Shown: positions 1-7,537 of the stretch, one piece after another | How positions within the stretch are numbered: position 1 is the first letter of the stretch | Layout: the number at the start of each line of letters is the position of its first letter | Source: JAAKFL01 sp964629645 | GTDB taxonomy: Bacteria; Chlamydiota; Chlamydiia; Chlamydiales; SLFE01 | Assembly: GCA_964629645.1 (NCBI GenBank) | Contig: CAZVSU010000019.1 | Coordinates: forward strand, 1-34,409 | Length of the DNA stretch: 34,409 nt | Direction of reading: 5' to 3' | The notes under the pieces: model-generated | The model's input: only the letters and a program-made list of their open reading frames with translations | Told to the model about the DNA's origin: nothing | The model's database searches: none | Translations under genes and position numbers: made by a program

Positions 1-44
1 TTCGCCTTACATCCCCTTCATGAATGAAGGGGTCTTTCGGCGAA
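1..44 (+). repeat. Inverted repeat / hairpin at the 5' edge of the window
   Basis: Bases 13-21 (ccccttcat) and 24-32 (atgaagggg) form a perfect 9-bp inverted repeat with a 2-base centre. Bases 1-6 (ttcgcc) and 39-44 (ggcgaa) form a second, outer 6-bp arm, giving a two-tier stem with an internal loop. No T-tract follows, so this is not a clear terminator. It lies directly before the first gene, and an ATG at base 20 falls inside it, which argues against that ATG as the start. It could be the end of an upstream transcript unit or a leader structure. The left side is cut off by the window. Confidence 0.5.
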
Positions 45-55
45 AGATGATAAAA

Positions 56-733
56 ATGAAGAAAGAAGACGTCTACGCTTTACTTCAGGAAAAGCAACCG
101 GGCTACCTCGACTATGTCGGGGTCCCTGTTCAGCCTCAAAACGAAACGCTGCTTCCCATACCGGAAACAGACCGATTGACGACCCGGAAGATCGATCCTT
201 CCATGCCGGACCGCTCCGGCAAACAAATCTTTGTCCGCGAAAGAGTTTTAGAAAAATTGACCCAAGCAGCAGACCTTCTTGCAAGCCATGATCCCGACAT
301 GATAGTAGAAGTCGTCTCCGGCTATCGCCCTCTCTATGTCCAGATGCAATTGTTTGAAACATGCAAATCCAAGCTTCAAGACAAATACTCGGGCGATGAC
401 CTTTTGGAAGCAGCTCATCAGTACATAGCCGTTCCTGAGGTGGCCGGCCACCCGACAGGTGGAGCTGTTGATGTCCAAGTACTTCACAAGGGCGAACCGC
501 TTGATTTTGGAACAAAAATTTGGGAATTTACCGAAGACTCCATGACATTCTCACCTTTTGTTTCCAAGGCCGCGTGGAATAGCCGCCAACTTCTCCGCCG
601 CATCATGATCACGGCCGGATTCGCCCCATTCGACGGCGAATGGTGGCATTATTCTTATGGCGATAAAGAGTGGGCGAAATATTACGACAAAAAATTCGCC
701 CTCTACGACCCCATATTCGATCATTCAGAATAA
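56..733 (+). CDS. D-alanyl-D-alanine dipeptidase (VanX/DdpX-type, peptidase M15D)
   Basis: A zinc dipeptidase predicted to hydrolyse D-Ala-D-Ala, a peptidoglycan precursor or turnover product. Visible family motifs are SGYRP in the first half, the zinc and substrate motif GHPTGGAVDV (H and D ligands, matching the family pattern xHxxGxAxD), and EWWHYSYGD near the C-terminus, supplying the catalytic Glu and third zinc His. Length is about 225 residues, normal for the family. No signal peptide is seen, so it is probably cytoplasmic. I chose the ATG at 56 because GAAAG at 42-46 lies 9 bases upstream and the ATG at 20 is inside a hairpin; ATGs at 20 and 47 are in-frame alternatives. Function is firm at family level. 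Recycling versus nutrient use is not decided by the sequence. Confidence 0.85.
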   Translation: MKKEDVYALLQEKQPGYLDYVGVPVQPQNETLLPIPETDRLTTRKIDPSMPDRSGKQIFVRERVLEKLTQAADLLASHDPDMIVEVVSGYRPLYVQMQLFETCKSKLQDKYSGDDLLEAAHQYIAVPEVAGHPTGGAVDVQVLHKGEPLDFGTKIWEFTEDSMTFSPFVSKAAWNSRQLLRRIMITAGFAPFDGEWWHYSYGDKEWAKYYDKKFALYDPIFDHSE

Positions 734-792
734 AGCCGCTGGAATAACTAGGAGTTTTTCTGATGGCGATCCAATCAGCCATCGAGGATTGA

Positions 793-821
793 TTGACCCC
801 AATCGGTGAATCACTTACAAT
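793..821 (+). promoter_or_regulatory. Sigma70/sigma66-type promoter for the mla operon
   Basis: TTGACC (793-798) and TACAAT (816-821) are separated by 17 bases, each one mismatch from consensus. The predicted transcript begins about 30 bases before mlaE. It is the only good promoter in the 127-base gap between the dipeptidase and mlaE. The same gap has a weak 6-bp inverted repeat (762-767 / 778-783) with no T-run. Confidence 0.6.
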
Positions 822-860
822 CCCGAAGTCAAGAGTTATAACGCATATTAGACGACTGGG

Positions 861-1658
861 ATGAATCAAATACCCTTCACAAAAACGCTCACGTCATTAG
901 GTGAATATTTTGTCTTGATTCTCAATGTCTTTTGGGTCACGATACGAAAACCCCCGCAGTTTTTTCTCATTCGCAATCAATTCTATGAAATCGGCGTCGC
1001 CTCCTTGCCCGTCATCACTATTACCGGCTTTTCCACGGGGATAGTCCTGGCAGCGCAAGCTTTTTTTCAACTTTCCGGCTACGGCTTGACAAGCGTGACA
1101 GGGCTTATGGTGGCAAAAGCGATGATGGTGGAAATGGGGCCGGTCCTGACCGCTTTTATGATCACAGGCCGCGTCGGTGCCGCTATGACGGCAGAGCTTG
1201 GCACAATGCGGGTGACAGAACAAATCGACGCGCTCAAATCCATGGCCGTTAACCCGCTGCGTTACCTTGTCGCACCGCGATTTCTTGGAGGAATCGTGAT
1301 GATGCCTATTTTGACAATTTACAGCTGTTTTGTCGGGATCATCGGCGGTTATATGATTTCGGTCTATTACTACGGCATGGACCCGCAAACGTTTTTGGAT
1401 CCTCTTCCTGTGCATCTCGACAATTTCGACCTTTTCAGCGGTATTTTAAAATCGATTTTTTTCGGCATCATTATTGTGACCATAAGTTGTTATAAGGGAA
1501 TGACTTCTAAAGGAGGGGCCAAGGGTGTGGGCCGCTCCACGACAAACAGCGTTGTTGTCTGCTATTCAGTGATTCTCATTGCAAACTTTATGGTGACAAT
1601 TGGAATCAACAGTTTCTATCCCTTCCTCGAAAAGTACGTCCCTTGGATGGTGAAATGA
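861..1658 (+). CDS. mlaE: MlaE-type ABC transporter permease (lipid asymmetry/MCE system)
   Basis: Inner-membrane permease of the MCE/Mla phospholipid transport system, which moves lipids between inner and outer membranes. The 265-residue protein is strongly hydrophobic. It shows the MlaE-family core: the region around TGFSTGIVLAAQAF (about residues 55-70), then EMGPVLTAFMITGRVGAAM followed by AELGTMRVTEQIDAL, the loop typical of this permease family. Several membrane helices follow to the C-terminus. It is the first gene of mlaE-mlaF-mlaD; its stop overlaps the start of the ATPase gene (ATGA). A good promoter lies just upstream. No odd features are seen. Confidence 0.93.
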   Translation: MNQIPFTKTLTSLGEYFVLILNVFWVTIRKPPQFFLIRNQFYEIGVASLPVITITGFSTGIVLAAQAFFQLSGYGLTSVTGLMVAKAMMVEMGPVLTAFMITGRVGAAMTAELGTMRVTEQIDALKSMAVNPLRYLVAPRFLGGIVMMPILTIYSCFVGIIGGYMISVYYYGMDPQTFLDPLPVHLDNFDLFSGILKSIFFGIIIVTISCYKGMTSKGGAKGVGRSTTNSVVVCYSVILIANFMVTIGINSFYPFLEKYVPWMVK

Positions 1659-2449
1659 ACGAAGAAAAACCCAAAATCAAAGTAAGGGATCTTTGGAAAC
1701 GGTATGGCTCCCTACAGGTTTTAGAGGGGTTGGATCTCGATGTTTACAAAGGAGAGACCCTCGTCATCCTCGGCCGCTCGGGTGTGGGAAAAAGTGTCCT
1801 GCTCAAGCAGATCATGGGCATTGAAACGCCTGAAAAAGGAGTGATTGAAGTCGATGGAATCGACATCCTGAGCCAGCCGAGGAGCGAAAGACAAAAAGTC
1901 TTTATGCAAATGGGAATGCTGTTTCAAGGGGCCGCCCTTTTTGATTCGATGAATGTTCTAGAGAATACCGGCTTTTATCTCAGCATGCACGGCGACATTA
2001 AAAAAGAAGGCGCCCTTTCGCGAGACGAGATCAACGAACGTTCCGAAGAAGCGCTCAAAATGGTGGATCTAGAAGGGGTCGGCCCCAAAATGCCGTCGGA
2101 CCTGTCGGGAGGCATGCGGAAGAGGGCAGGCCTTGCGAGATTGATTGTCTACCGGCCGAGTGTGATGCTTTTTGATGAGCCGACCACAGGACTTGATCCG
2201 ATCACAGCCATGCAAATCAACGAATTGATTAAAAAAACGCAAGCAGAGTTAATGGCAACGAGCATTGTCGTGACCCACGACATCCGTTCTGCTCTTGAGA
2301 TTGGAGACCGCCTGGCTTTGCACCACAACGGAAAAATTCGCCACATCGCACCGAAACATGATTTTTTCTCGATCGACGACCCCGTGATCCAAACCTTTAT
2401 TCAAAATGCAGAAGTCGATAAAAGTATGACTGGAGGACACCTTCGCTGA
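1655..2449 (+). CDS. mlaF: MlaF-type ABC transporter ATP-binding protein
   Basis: Cytoplasmic ATPase that powers the MlaE permease. Visible motifs in order are Walker A GRSGVGKS, a Q-loop region at MGMLFQGAALFDSM, the ABC signature LSGGMRKRAGLAR, Walker B VMLFDEPTTGLDP and the switch-histidine motif VVTHD. About 264 residues, a normal size. The start at 1655 forms an ATGA overlap with the mlaE stop and has a GGTGA-like ribosome site. An in-frame ATG at 1643 would overlap mlaE more. The gene ends in a TGATG overlap with mlaD, so the three genes look translationally coupled. Confidence 0.93.
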   Translation: MNEEKPKIKVRDLWKRYGSLQVLEGLDLDVYKGETLVILGRSGVGKSVLLKQIMGIETPEKGVIEVDGIDILSQPRSERQKVFMQMGMLFQGAALFDSMNVLENTGFYLSMHGDIKKEGALSRDEINERSEEALKMVDLEGVGPKMPSDLSGGMRKRAGLARLIVYRPSVMLFDEPTTGLDPITAMQINELIKKTQAELMATSIVVTHDIRSALEIGDRLALHHNGKIRHIAPKHDFFSIDDPVIQTFIQNAEVDKSMTGGHLR

Positions 2450-3477
2450 TGAACAATCAGAACAAAAATCTTTTGATCGGACTCTTTGTCCTGGGCGGAC
2501 TGGGGATCCTGATTTATATTTTGCTCTTTCTTCACCCCAAAATCGGAGACGACGGCCAGGTCCTGCGCGTCCGTTTTACTGATATCGACAAAATTTCCAT
2601 CGGAACCCGGGTCCTCTTCGCTGGCCACCCGGTCGGCGAAGTGACCAACATTCAGGAAATCGACGACGCAAGAAAAAAAGACGATCTTTACAAAGGGGAA
2701 GTGTATATTTACCAACTGACCATGAAAATTGACTCCGGCGTGATTGTCTACACAACCGACGAAATTTCAGCGATGACCTCGGGCCTCCTTGGTGAAAGGC
2801 AGGTTTTGATCTCTCCCAAACCCGCAAAGAAGGGAGAACCTTTGGTCCGCGTCACCGATCAGATCCTGTATGCGGTCCCCCCTGTCTCTGTGGAAGAGGC
2901 GATTAAGCTTGTGAGCGATTTTACCGAGAAGCTTAACGACGGAATCGACACCTTGGAAGAGGAAGGGTTTTGGGAAAACATGTCTGCTATTGCCGAAAAC
3001 ATAGCCGAAATCACAGAGTCAATGAACAAGCCCGAAGAGATCGAATCGATGATCGCTAACGTCAGTGATTTTTCGGAGAAGATCAACAACGATCTCTATT
3101 TAAGAGTGACCTCTCTTTTGAGTAAAGGAGAAACTGTCATGGACGACATCAACCATTACGGCCTTTTATTCAATACCAACAAAAGCTGGCAGCGCTTAAG
3201 AGCACGCCGTATCAATATCATGCAGACACTCTGCACCCCGCAAGAGTTTAGCAATTTCTTCGAAGATGAAGTGAATCAAATCAGCACATCGCTTGCGAGG
3301 GTCAATATGATCCTGAGCGACGGTGAATGCGGGGGCTACTGGAAAACGCTGTGCGGCACAGAATTTGCGTCCGTGTTTTCAGACCTGTTGCGGAGAATAG
3401 AAGGACTTGAACAGAACATAAAGCTTGTGAACCAACAACTCGTTGATACTAAAGAAGAGTGTTGCACCTGCCCCTAA
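2449..3477 (+). CDS. mlaD: MlaD-type MCE domain protein with long Cys-bearing C-terminal region
   Basis: Membrane-anchored substrate-binding component of the Mla system. An N-terminal membrane helix (about residues 8-28) is followed by an MCE domain (about 35-115) beginning VLRVRFTDIDKISIGTRVLFAG and including GLLGERQVLISP. A long, probably helical periplasmic region follows. At 342 residues it is nearly twice as long as E. coli MlaD. The last 60 or so residues contain several cysteines and end in CCTCP, which could form disulfides in the periplasm. GGAGG at 2432-2436 serves as ribosome site, and the ATG at 2449 overlaps the mlaF stop. Identity is firm; the role of the C-terminal extension is unknown. 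Confidence 0.9.
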   Translation: MNNQNKNLLIGLFVLGGLGILIYILLFLHPKIGDDGQVLRVRFTDIDKISIGTRVLFAGHPVGEVTNIQEIDDARKKDDLYKGEVYIYQLTMKIDSGVIVYTTDEISAMTSGLLGERQVLISPKPAKKGEPLVRVTDQILYAVPPVSVEEAIKLVSDFTEKLNDGIDTLEEEGFWENMSAIAENIAEITESMNKPEEIESMIANVSDFSEKINNDLYLRVTSLLSKGETVMDDINHYGLLFNTNKSWQRLRARRINIMQTLCTPQEFSNFFEDEVNQISTSLARVNMILSDGECGGYWKTLCGTEFASVFSDLLRRIEGLEQNIKLVNQQLVDTKEECCTCP

Positions 3478-3487
3478 AGATGGCCTT

Positions 3488-4057
3488 ATGGAACAATTAC
3501 CTTACTCACAGATTGAAAAAGGGACTCTTTTGGTTTCCACCCCTGAGATCGACACGGGTCTTTTTTTTCGGAGCGTCATTCTCGTCTGCGAACACACTCC
3601 GGAAGGGTCTTTCGGCCTCGTCATCAATAAAAGTCTGGATCTCGAAATCCCGCAAGATATTATTAATGTCGAAGAGCTTGCAAATCCGAAAATCGGAATT
3701 CGCGCATCCGGGCCTGTCCAAACAAACCAGATGATGCTTCTTCATACTTCACAAGAAATTGTCGACCAGACGCTTGAGGTGTGCTCGGGGGTTTTCCTCG
3801 GTGGCAACTTGGAGTTTCTTCAAAAATGCATCGTCAACCCTGAAGGGCCGAACATTTACCTCTGCTTCGGCTATGCAGGATGGGGGGGAGGACAGCTGGA
3901 AAGGGAATTTTTAGACGGAAGTTGGCTTTTGCACCCTGGAAATGAAGAGCTTATCTTTAACATCCCCCATGACAAATTATGGCAGACGCTCCTCCGTAAA
4001 ATGGGAGGACGCTACGCTACCCTTTCGATGATCCCTGAGGACCTCACTCTCAATTAA
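3488..4057 (+). CDS. YqgE/AlgH family protein (DUF179)
   Basis: A conserved bacterial family of uncertain function; some members are named AlgH from a regulatory role in alginate production. The signature start is present: KGTLLVSTPEIDTGLFFRSVILVCEH, then EGSFGLVINKSL, and later the family's YAGWGGGQLEREF and GSWLL segments. From the ATG at 3488 the protein is about 189 residues, the usual length. An upstream in-frame ATG at 3443 lies inside mlaD and would add residues that do not look like the family. It lies 10 bases after mlaD and probably shares its transcript. No signal peptide, so cytoplasmic. Confidence 0.88.
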   Translation: MEQLPYSQIEKGTLLVSTPEIDTGLFFRSVILVCEHTPEGSFGLVINKSLDLEIPQDIINVEELANPKIGIRASGPVQTNQMMLLHTSQEIVDQTLEVCSGVFLGGNLEFLQKCIVNPEGPNIYLCFGYAGWGGGQLEREFLDGSWLLHPGNEELIFNIPHDKLWQTLLRKMGGRYATLSMIPEDLTLN

Positions 4058-4114
4058 CCGGCTCTGTTCTCAATATTTCAAAGACATGATATAGAGAAAG
4101 GATATGAGGTCCCT

Positions 4115-5893
4115 ATGGAGGAATACCACCCGAAAACAAAACCCCAAATATCCAACACCTTGAAACGAATGCTCATGAACAGCGAAGCGAACTTGCGCGC
4201 ATTGTTTAATCATTCAATGCACGGTGTGATTTCGTGCAACGCAAAAGGGGTCATCGAGTCGTGCAATCCCGCAGCAGAACAGATTCTTGGCTATAGCAGT
4301 GAAGAAGCCATCGGTTCAAATTTCTGGGATCTTCTTGAAGACCCTCAGCTAGGCATAGAACTGACATTTACCGACGACTTAAGAAGTATTGACGACACCA
4401 AAGTGGCAAACAAATATGAGCTCAACGCAAAACATAAAGACGGCCAGCTCAGGAGAATCGAACTCCGCGTCATTCGAATCGGCCATGAAGACGACAATCT
4501 TTATCTCGGAGTCTTTCACGACATCACTTTAAGGAAAGAGATCGAAGACACCCTTCGGAACACAAATATTATCCTGGATACCTTAACGCGCGTCGAGTCC
4601 CAGTTCATCGTCAACAAAGATAAAGCCAACATTTCGGAAATTTTCTCCGAGCTCATGACGTCGCTTTTGGCCGTCACAAACAGCAGCCACGGCATCATCG
4701 CACAGGTCAAGGAAACATCACCGGAAAAAACACTTTTTGGCCATATCGCCTCTTCAGAACCCGGATGGAAACAAGAACTTGAAAACCTCAAAACACAGGA
4801 CCAAAGAAAGGACGTGCATTTCGCATTGATCGCTCCTTTAATTCGGAAAGTAATTGATAGCGGCGAGCCTTTGATCGCAAATGACATCAACCCGACAGAT
4901 CCCTACAAAAAACACAAAATTAAGCATTTCCTCGGCATCCCCTTGATCAATAAGGGAAAAGTCGTCGGGATATTAGCCCTTGTCCACCCCACCTCTCCTT
5001 TCAACGATGATACCATCCAGTTCATCCTGCCCATTCTCCAAGTCTGCATCATCATCATGGAAGATTACGAATTGGAGCTTGAACGGCTCAGAGCGAAAGC
5101 CATGTTGAAAGAAAGGGATGAGAAACTGACCTCCTACGTGAAAACGCTCGCGGAAAAAAATAGAGAACTCGAATACGCACGCGATCAGGCGCAGTCTGCA
5201 AGCCGATCCAAAAGCGCCTTCTTAGCCACGATGAGTCACGAAATCAGAACTCCCCTTAATGGGATCATGGGGATGACTGAGCTTCTTCTCAACACGGACT
5301 TGAATGACCTTCAGCTCAACTTTACCCAAAAGATCTACAAATCGGCTGAAATTTTGCTCTCTCTGATCAACGATATCTTGGATATTTCAAAAATCGAAGC
5401 CGGTCAGCTTGAGATTGAAACAATCGAATATAACCCGTTCAAGATCGTGCAAGAGACTCTTGATTTGCTAAAACCGAAAGCAAATCAAAAAGGGCTTCAG
5501 TTGCACCTCATCTATGACGACAACGTTCCGCAAATTCTTTTTGGAGACCCTTTCCGCATTCGGCAGGTCTTCACAAATCTTCTCGGCAATGCCATCAAAT
5601 TTACTGACAAGGGCGAAATTGAGATAAGGGTGTCTCTGGCAAAAGGGAACACACGCGTCAGATACGAGGTAGAAGATACGGGAATCGGTGTCCGCATCGA
5701 CCGGATGGACAATATTTTTGACATATTCACTCAAGAAGATGCCACCACCTCCAGAAAGCATGGAGGATCAGGGCTTGGCCTGGCCATAAGTAAAAAGCTT
5801 GTGAAAGCAATGAATGGTCAGATAGGATGTAAAAGTGAAATCGGGAAAGGGTCACTCTTTTGGTTTGAGCTTCCCCTCTTAAACCCGGAATAA
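4115..5893 (+). CDS. Soluble PAS-GAF sensor histidine kinase
   Basis: Predicted signal-sensing kinase that autophosphorylates and donates phosphate to a response regulator, most likely the receiver protein encoded 5 bases downstream. Domain order: PAS (about residues 27-140, with CNPAAEQILGYSSEEAIG and a PAC-like tail), GAF-like (about 165-325), a short coiled linker, then HisKA with phospho-acceptor His375 in MSHEIRTPLNGIMG. The HATPase domain has an N box (LLGNAIKFT, Asn492), DTGIGV, and GSGLGLAISKKLV. No membrane helix is seen, so it is cytosolic, unlike most two-component sensors. There is no fused receiver. The ligand cannot be read from the sequence. GAGG at 4106-4109 is a close ribosome site. 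Confidence 0.9.
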   Translation: MEEYHPKTKPQISNTLKRMLMNSEANLRALFNHSMHGVISCNAKGVIESCNPAAEQILGYSSEEAIGSNFWDLLEDPQLGIELTFTDDLRSIDDTKVANKYELNAKHKDGQLRRIELRVIRIGHEDDNLYLGVFHDITLRKEIEDTLRNTNIILDTLTRVESQFIVNKDKANISEIFSELMTSLLAVTNSSHGIIAQVKETSPEKTLFGHIASSEPGWKQELENLKTQDQRKDVHFALIAPLIRKVIDSGEPLIANDINPTDPYKKHKIKHFLGIPLINKGKVVGILALVHPTSPFNDDTIQFILPILQVCIIIMEDYELELERLRAKAMLKERDEKLTSYVKTLAEKNRELEYARDQAQSASRSKSAFLATMSHEIRTPLNGIMGMTELLLNTDLNDLQLNFTQKIYKSAEILLSLINDILDISKIEAGQLEIETIEYNPFKIVQETLDLLKPKANQKGLQLHLIYDDNVPQILFGDPFRIRQVFTNLLGNAIKFTDKGEIEIRVSLAKGNTRVRYEVEDTGIGVRIDRMDNIFDIFTQEDATTSRKHGGSGLGLAISKKLVKAMNGQIGCKSEIGKGSLFWFELPLLNPE

Positions 5894-5898
5894 CGACT

Positions 5899-6309
5899 AT
5901 GAAAAAAATCACTTCGGAATTCAATATCGACGTCCTTGTTGTGGACGACTATTTGATCAATCTAGAACTGACAAAGCATATGCTTCAGATGATGAAATGC
6001 CGTGTCGATACGGCCGAAACAGGTCCCGAGGCTCTGGAAAAAATCAAAGAAAAAAAGTACGACATTGTCTTTATGGATATCCAGATGCCCGAAATGGACG
6101 GGGTTGAAGCGACCAACGAAATCCGCAAAATCACAGGAGATGACAACCACCTTCCCGTTGTCGCCCTCACAGCCAATGCCATCGAGGGGGATCGGGAAAA
6201 ATATCTCGAAGCCGGCCTTGACGATTACATCAGCAAGCCGATCACAGGAGAAGGGCTCGAAGACATTCTTGTCAGGCAACTTCCCGCCGAAAAAGTGATA
6301 AAACGTTGA
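5899..6309 (+). CDS. Stand-alone response regulator receiver (CheY-like)
   Basis: A 136-residue single-domain receiver with no output domain. Acidic pair Asp16-Asp17 (VLVVDDY), phospho-acceptor Asp60 in VFMDIQMPEMDG, the conserved Thr/Ala region in ALTANAIEGD, and Lys113 in ISKPI are all present, so it should be phosphorylated normally. It follows the histidine kinase by 5 bases and is followed by an overlapping oxidoreductase gene (TTGA). This type of receiver resembles those fused to hybrid kinases, so the pair may be a split hybrid kinase that acts by protein contact or passes phosphate to another protein. The downstream target is unknown. Confidence 0.88.
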   Translation: MKKITSEFNIDVLVVDDYLINLELTKHMLQMMKCRVDTAETGPEALEKIKEKKYDIVFMDIQMPEMDGVEATNEIRKITGDDNHLPVVALTANAIEGDREKYLEAGLDDYISKPITGEGLEDILVRQLPAEKVIKR

Positions 6310-7346
6310 CATCCTCCTTTTGCGTGAAAAAAATCGTCATCCATGCTCCCGGCAATACCGATAAACTCACTATAGAGACCGCAGAAAAGCCCGTCCCCTC
6401 AGCGCACGAGGTGGTCGTAGATGTTCGTGCGATCGGCGTTAATTTTGCTGATAGCTGCGTCAGAATGGGCCTTTACAAATCCGCAAAGGACTATGTGGGC
6501 TGGCCCATCACTCCCGGTTTTGAAGTCGCAGGAGTCATCGATCGGTGCGGCGCATCCGCCACCCGATTCAGGCCGGGACAAAAAGTGATGGCAGTCACCA
6601 GATTCGGCGCCTACGCCTCTCAGCTTGCCACCACAGAAAATCAGGTGTTCCCAATGCCTGAGCAATGGAGTTTTTCCGATGCAGCGGGTTTCCCGACTGT
6701 GTTCTTAACCGCCTACTACGCCCTCTTTGAACTCGCCCACCCTCACCCAGGCCAAACCATTCTGATCCATTCCGCTGCCGGAGGTGTGGGCAGCGCCCTT
6801 TGTCAACTGGGAAAAATGGCCGGTTGCCGTACCGTTGGGGTTGTGGGCTGCTCTTCAAAAATAGAGAGATGCCCAGCCGACGTTGTGATCGACAAGTCAT
6901 CGCAAAATTTATGGATGCAGATCGAAAAAGAGTGCCCGGAAGGGTGCGACATCATTTGCGATCCAAATGGCGCGGCAACATTAAAGCAAAGCTACCGTCA
7001 CTTAAGTCCGGGAGGAAAGCTTATTGTCTACGGATTCCACACCATGCTTTCGAAAAACAGAGGCACACCAAACTGGTTCAAGATCGCCTTAGACTATTTA
7101 AAAACCCCGAAATTCAATCCCCTCTACATGACCTCCGACAACCACAGTGTTTTGGCTTTCAATCTCAGCTTCCTTTTTGACAAAAACGACCGTCTGCAAG
7201 AGGCGATGCACACTCTTCTTGAGTGGGCAAATGAAAAACAGATCGCTCCCCTCCCCACAACAGAATTCCCCTTCGAACAAGTGGCCGAGGCCCACAAACA
7301 CCTCGAATCGGGAACCTCCACTGGAAAAGTTGTTTTGACTGTTTAA
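6306..7346 (+). CDS. NAD(P)H:quinone oxidoreductase-like protein (MDR superfamily, VAT-1-like)
   Basis: Zinc-free medium-chain dehydrogenase/reductase, predicted to use NAD(P)H. The N-terminal catalytic fold includes the VRAIGVNFADSCVRMGLY segment typical of quinone oxidoreductases. TPGFEVAGVI follows, then the Rossmann motif HSAAGGVGSALCQLGKMAG. No structural-zinc cysteine cluster is seen. At about 346 residues it has a normal length, and the C-terminal GKVVLTV is a family ending. The start taken is a TTG at 6306 that overlaps the receiver stop; a GTG at 6324 is an alternative. The MLSKNRGTPNWFKIALDYL stretch recalls the VAT-1 branch, whose substrate is not established. Its place behind a two-component pair may only be shared transcription. 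Confidence 0.85.
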   Translation: MTSSFCVKKIVIHAPGNTDKLTIETAEKPVPSAHEVVVDVRAIGVNFADSCVRMGLYKSAKDYVGWPITPGFEVAGVIDRCGASATRFRPGQKVMAVTRFGAYASQLATTENQVFPMPEQWSFSDAAGFPTVFLTAYYALFELAHPHPGQTILIHSAAGGVGSALCQLGKMAGCRTVGVVGCSSKIERCPADVVIDKSSQNLWMQIEKECPEGCDIICDPNGAATLKQSYRHLSPGGKLIVYGFHTMLSKNRGTPNWFKIALDYLKTPKFNPLYMTSDNHSVLAFNLSFLFDKNDRLQEAMHTLLEWANEKQIAPLPTTEFPFEQVAEAHKHLESGTSTGKVVLTV

Positions 7347-7537
7347 AAACCTGTCAACAAAATTCGATTCCGATATAGTCATCGCCTTTGTAAACGATCA
7401 ATCGAGAGCTTATCTGTCGATACGGCCATCCTAATTAGTGGCTCTATTTGTTTTGGGTGCAAAAAGCTCTGGTGCCCATACGCGTGCCGCTGCCGCGGAT
7501 AATATTTTCAATCAATTGGTTTCATTTGAGAGGTCAT

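Noticed and set aside
18..515. 165-codon minus-strand open frame opposite the dipeptidase gene
   Set aside because: The plus-strand frame encodes a complete M15 peptidase with all motifs. The minus product shows no family features.
897..1415. 172-codon minus-strand open frame opposite mlaE
   Set aside because: His/Lys/Cys-rich composition typical of a reverse shadow; mlaE on the plus strand is certain.
7347..7537. Regulatory RNA or promoter in the 191-base gap before the FKBP gene
   Set aside because: No strong hairpin or promoter pair was found; GATAAT near 7497 has no suitable -35.
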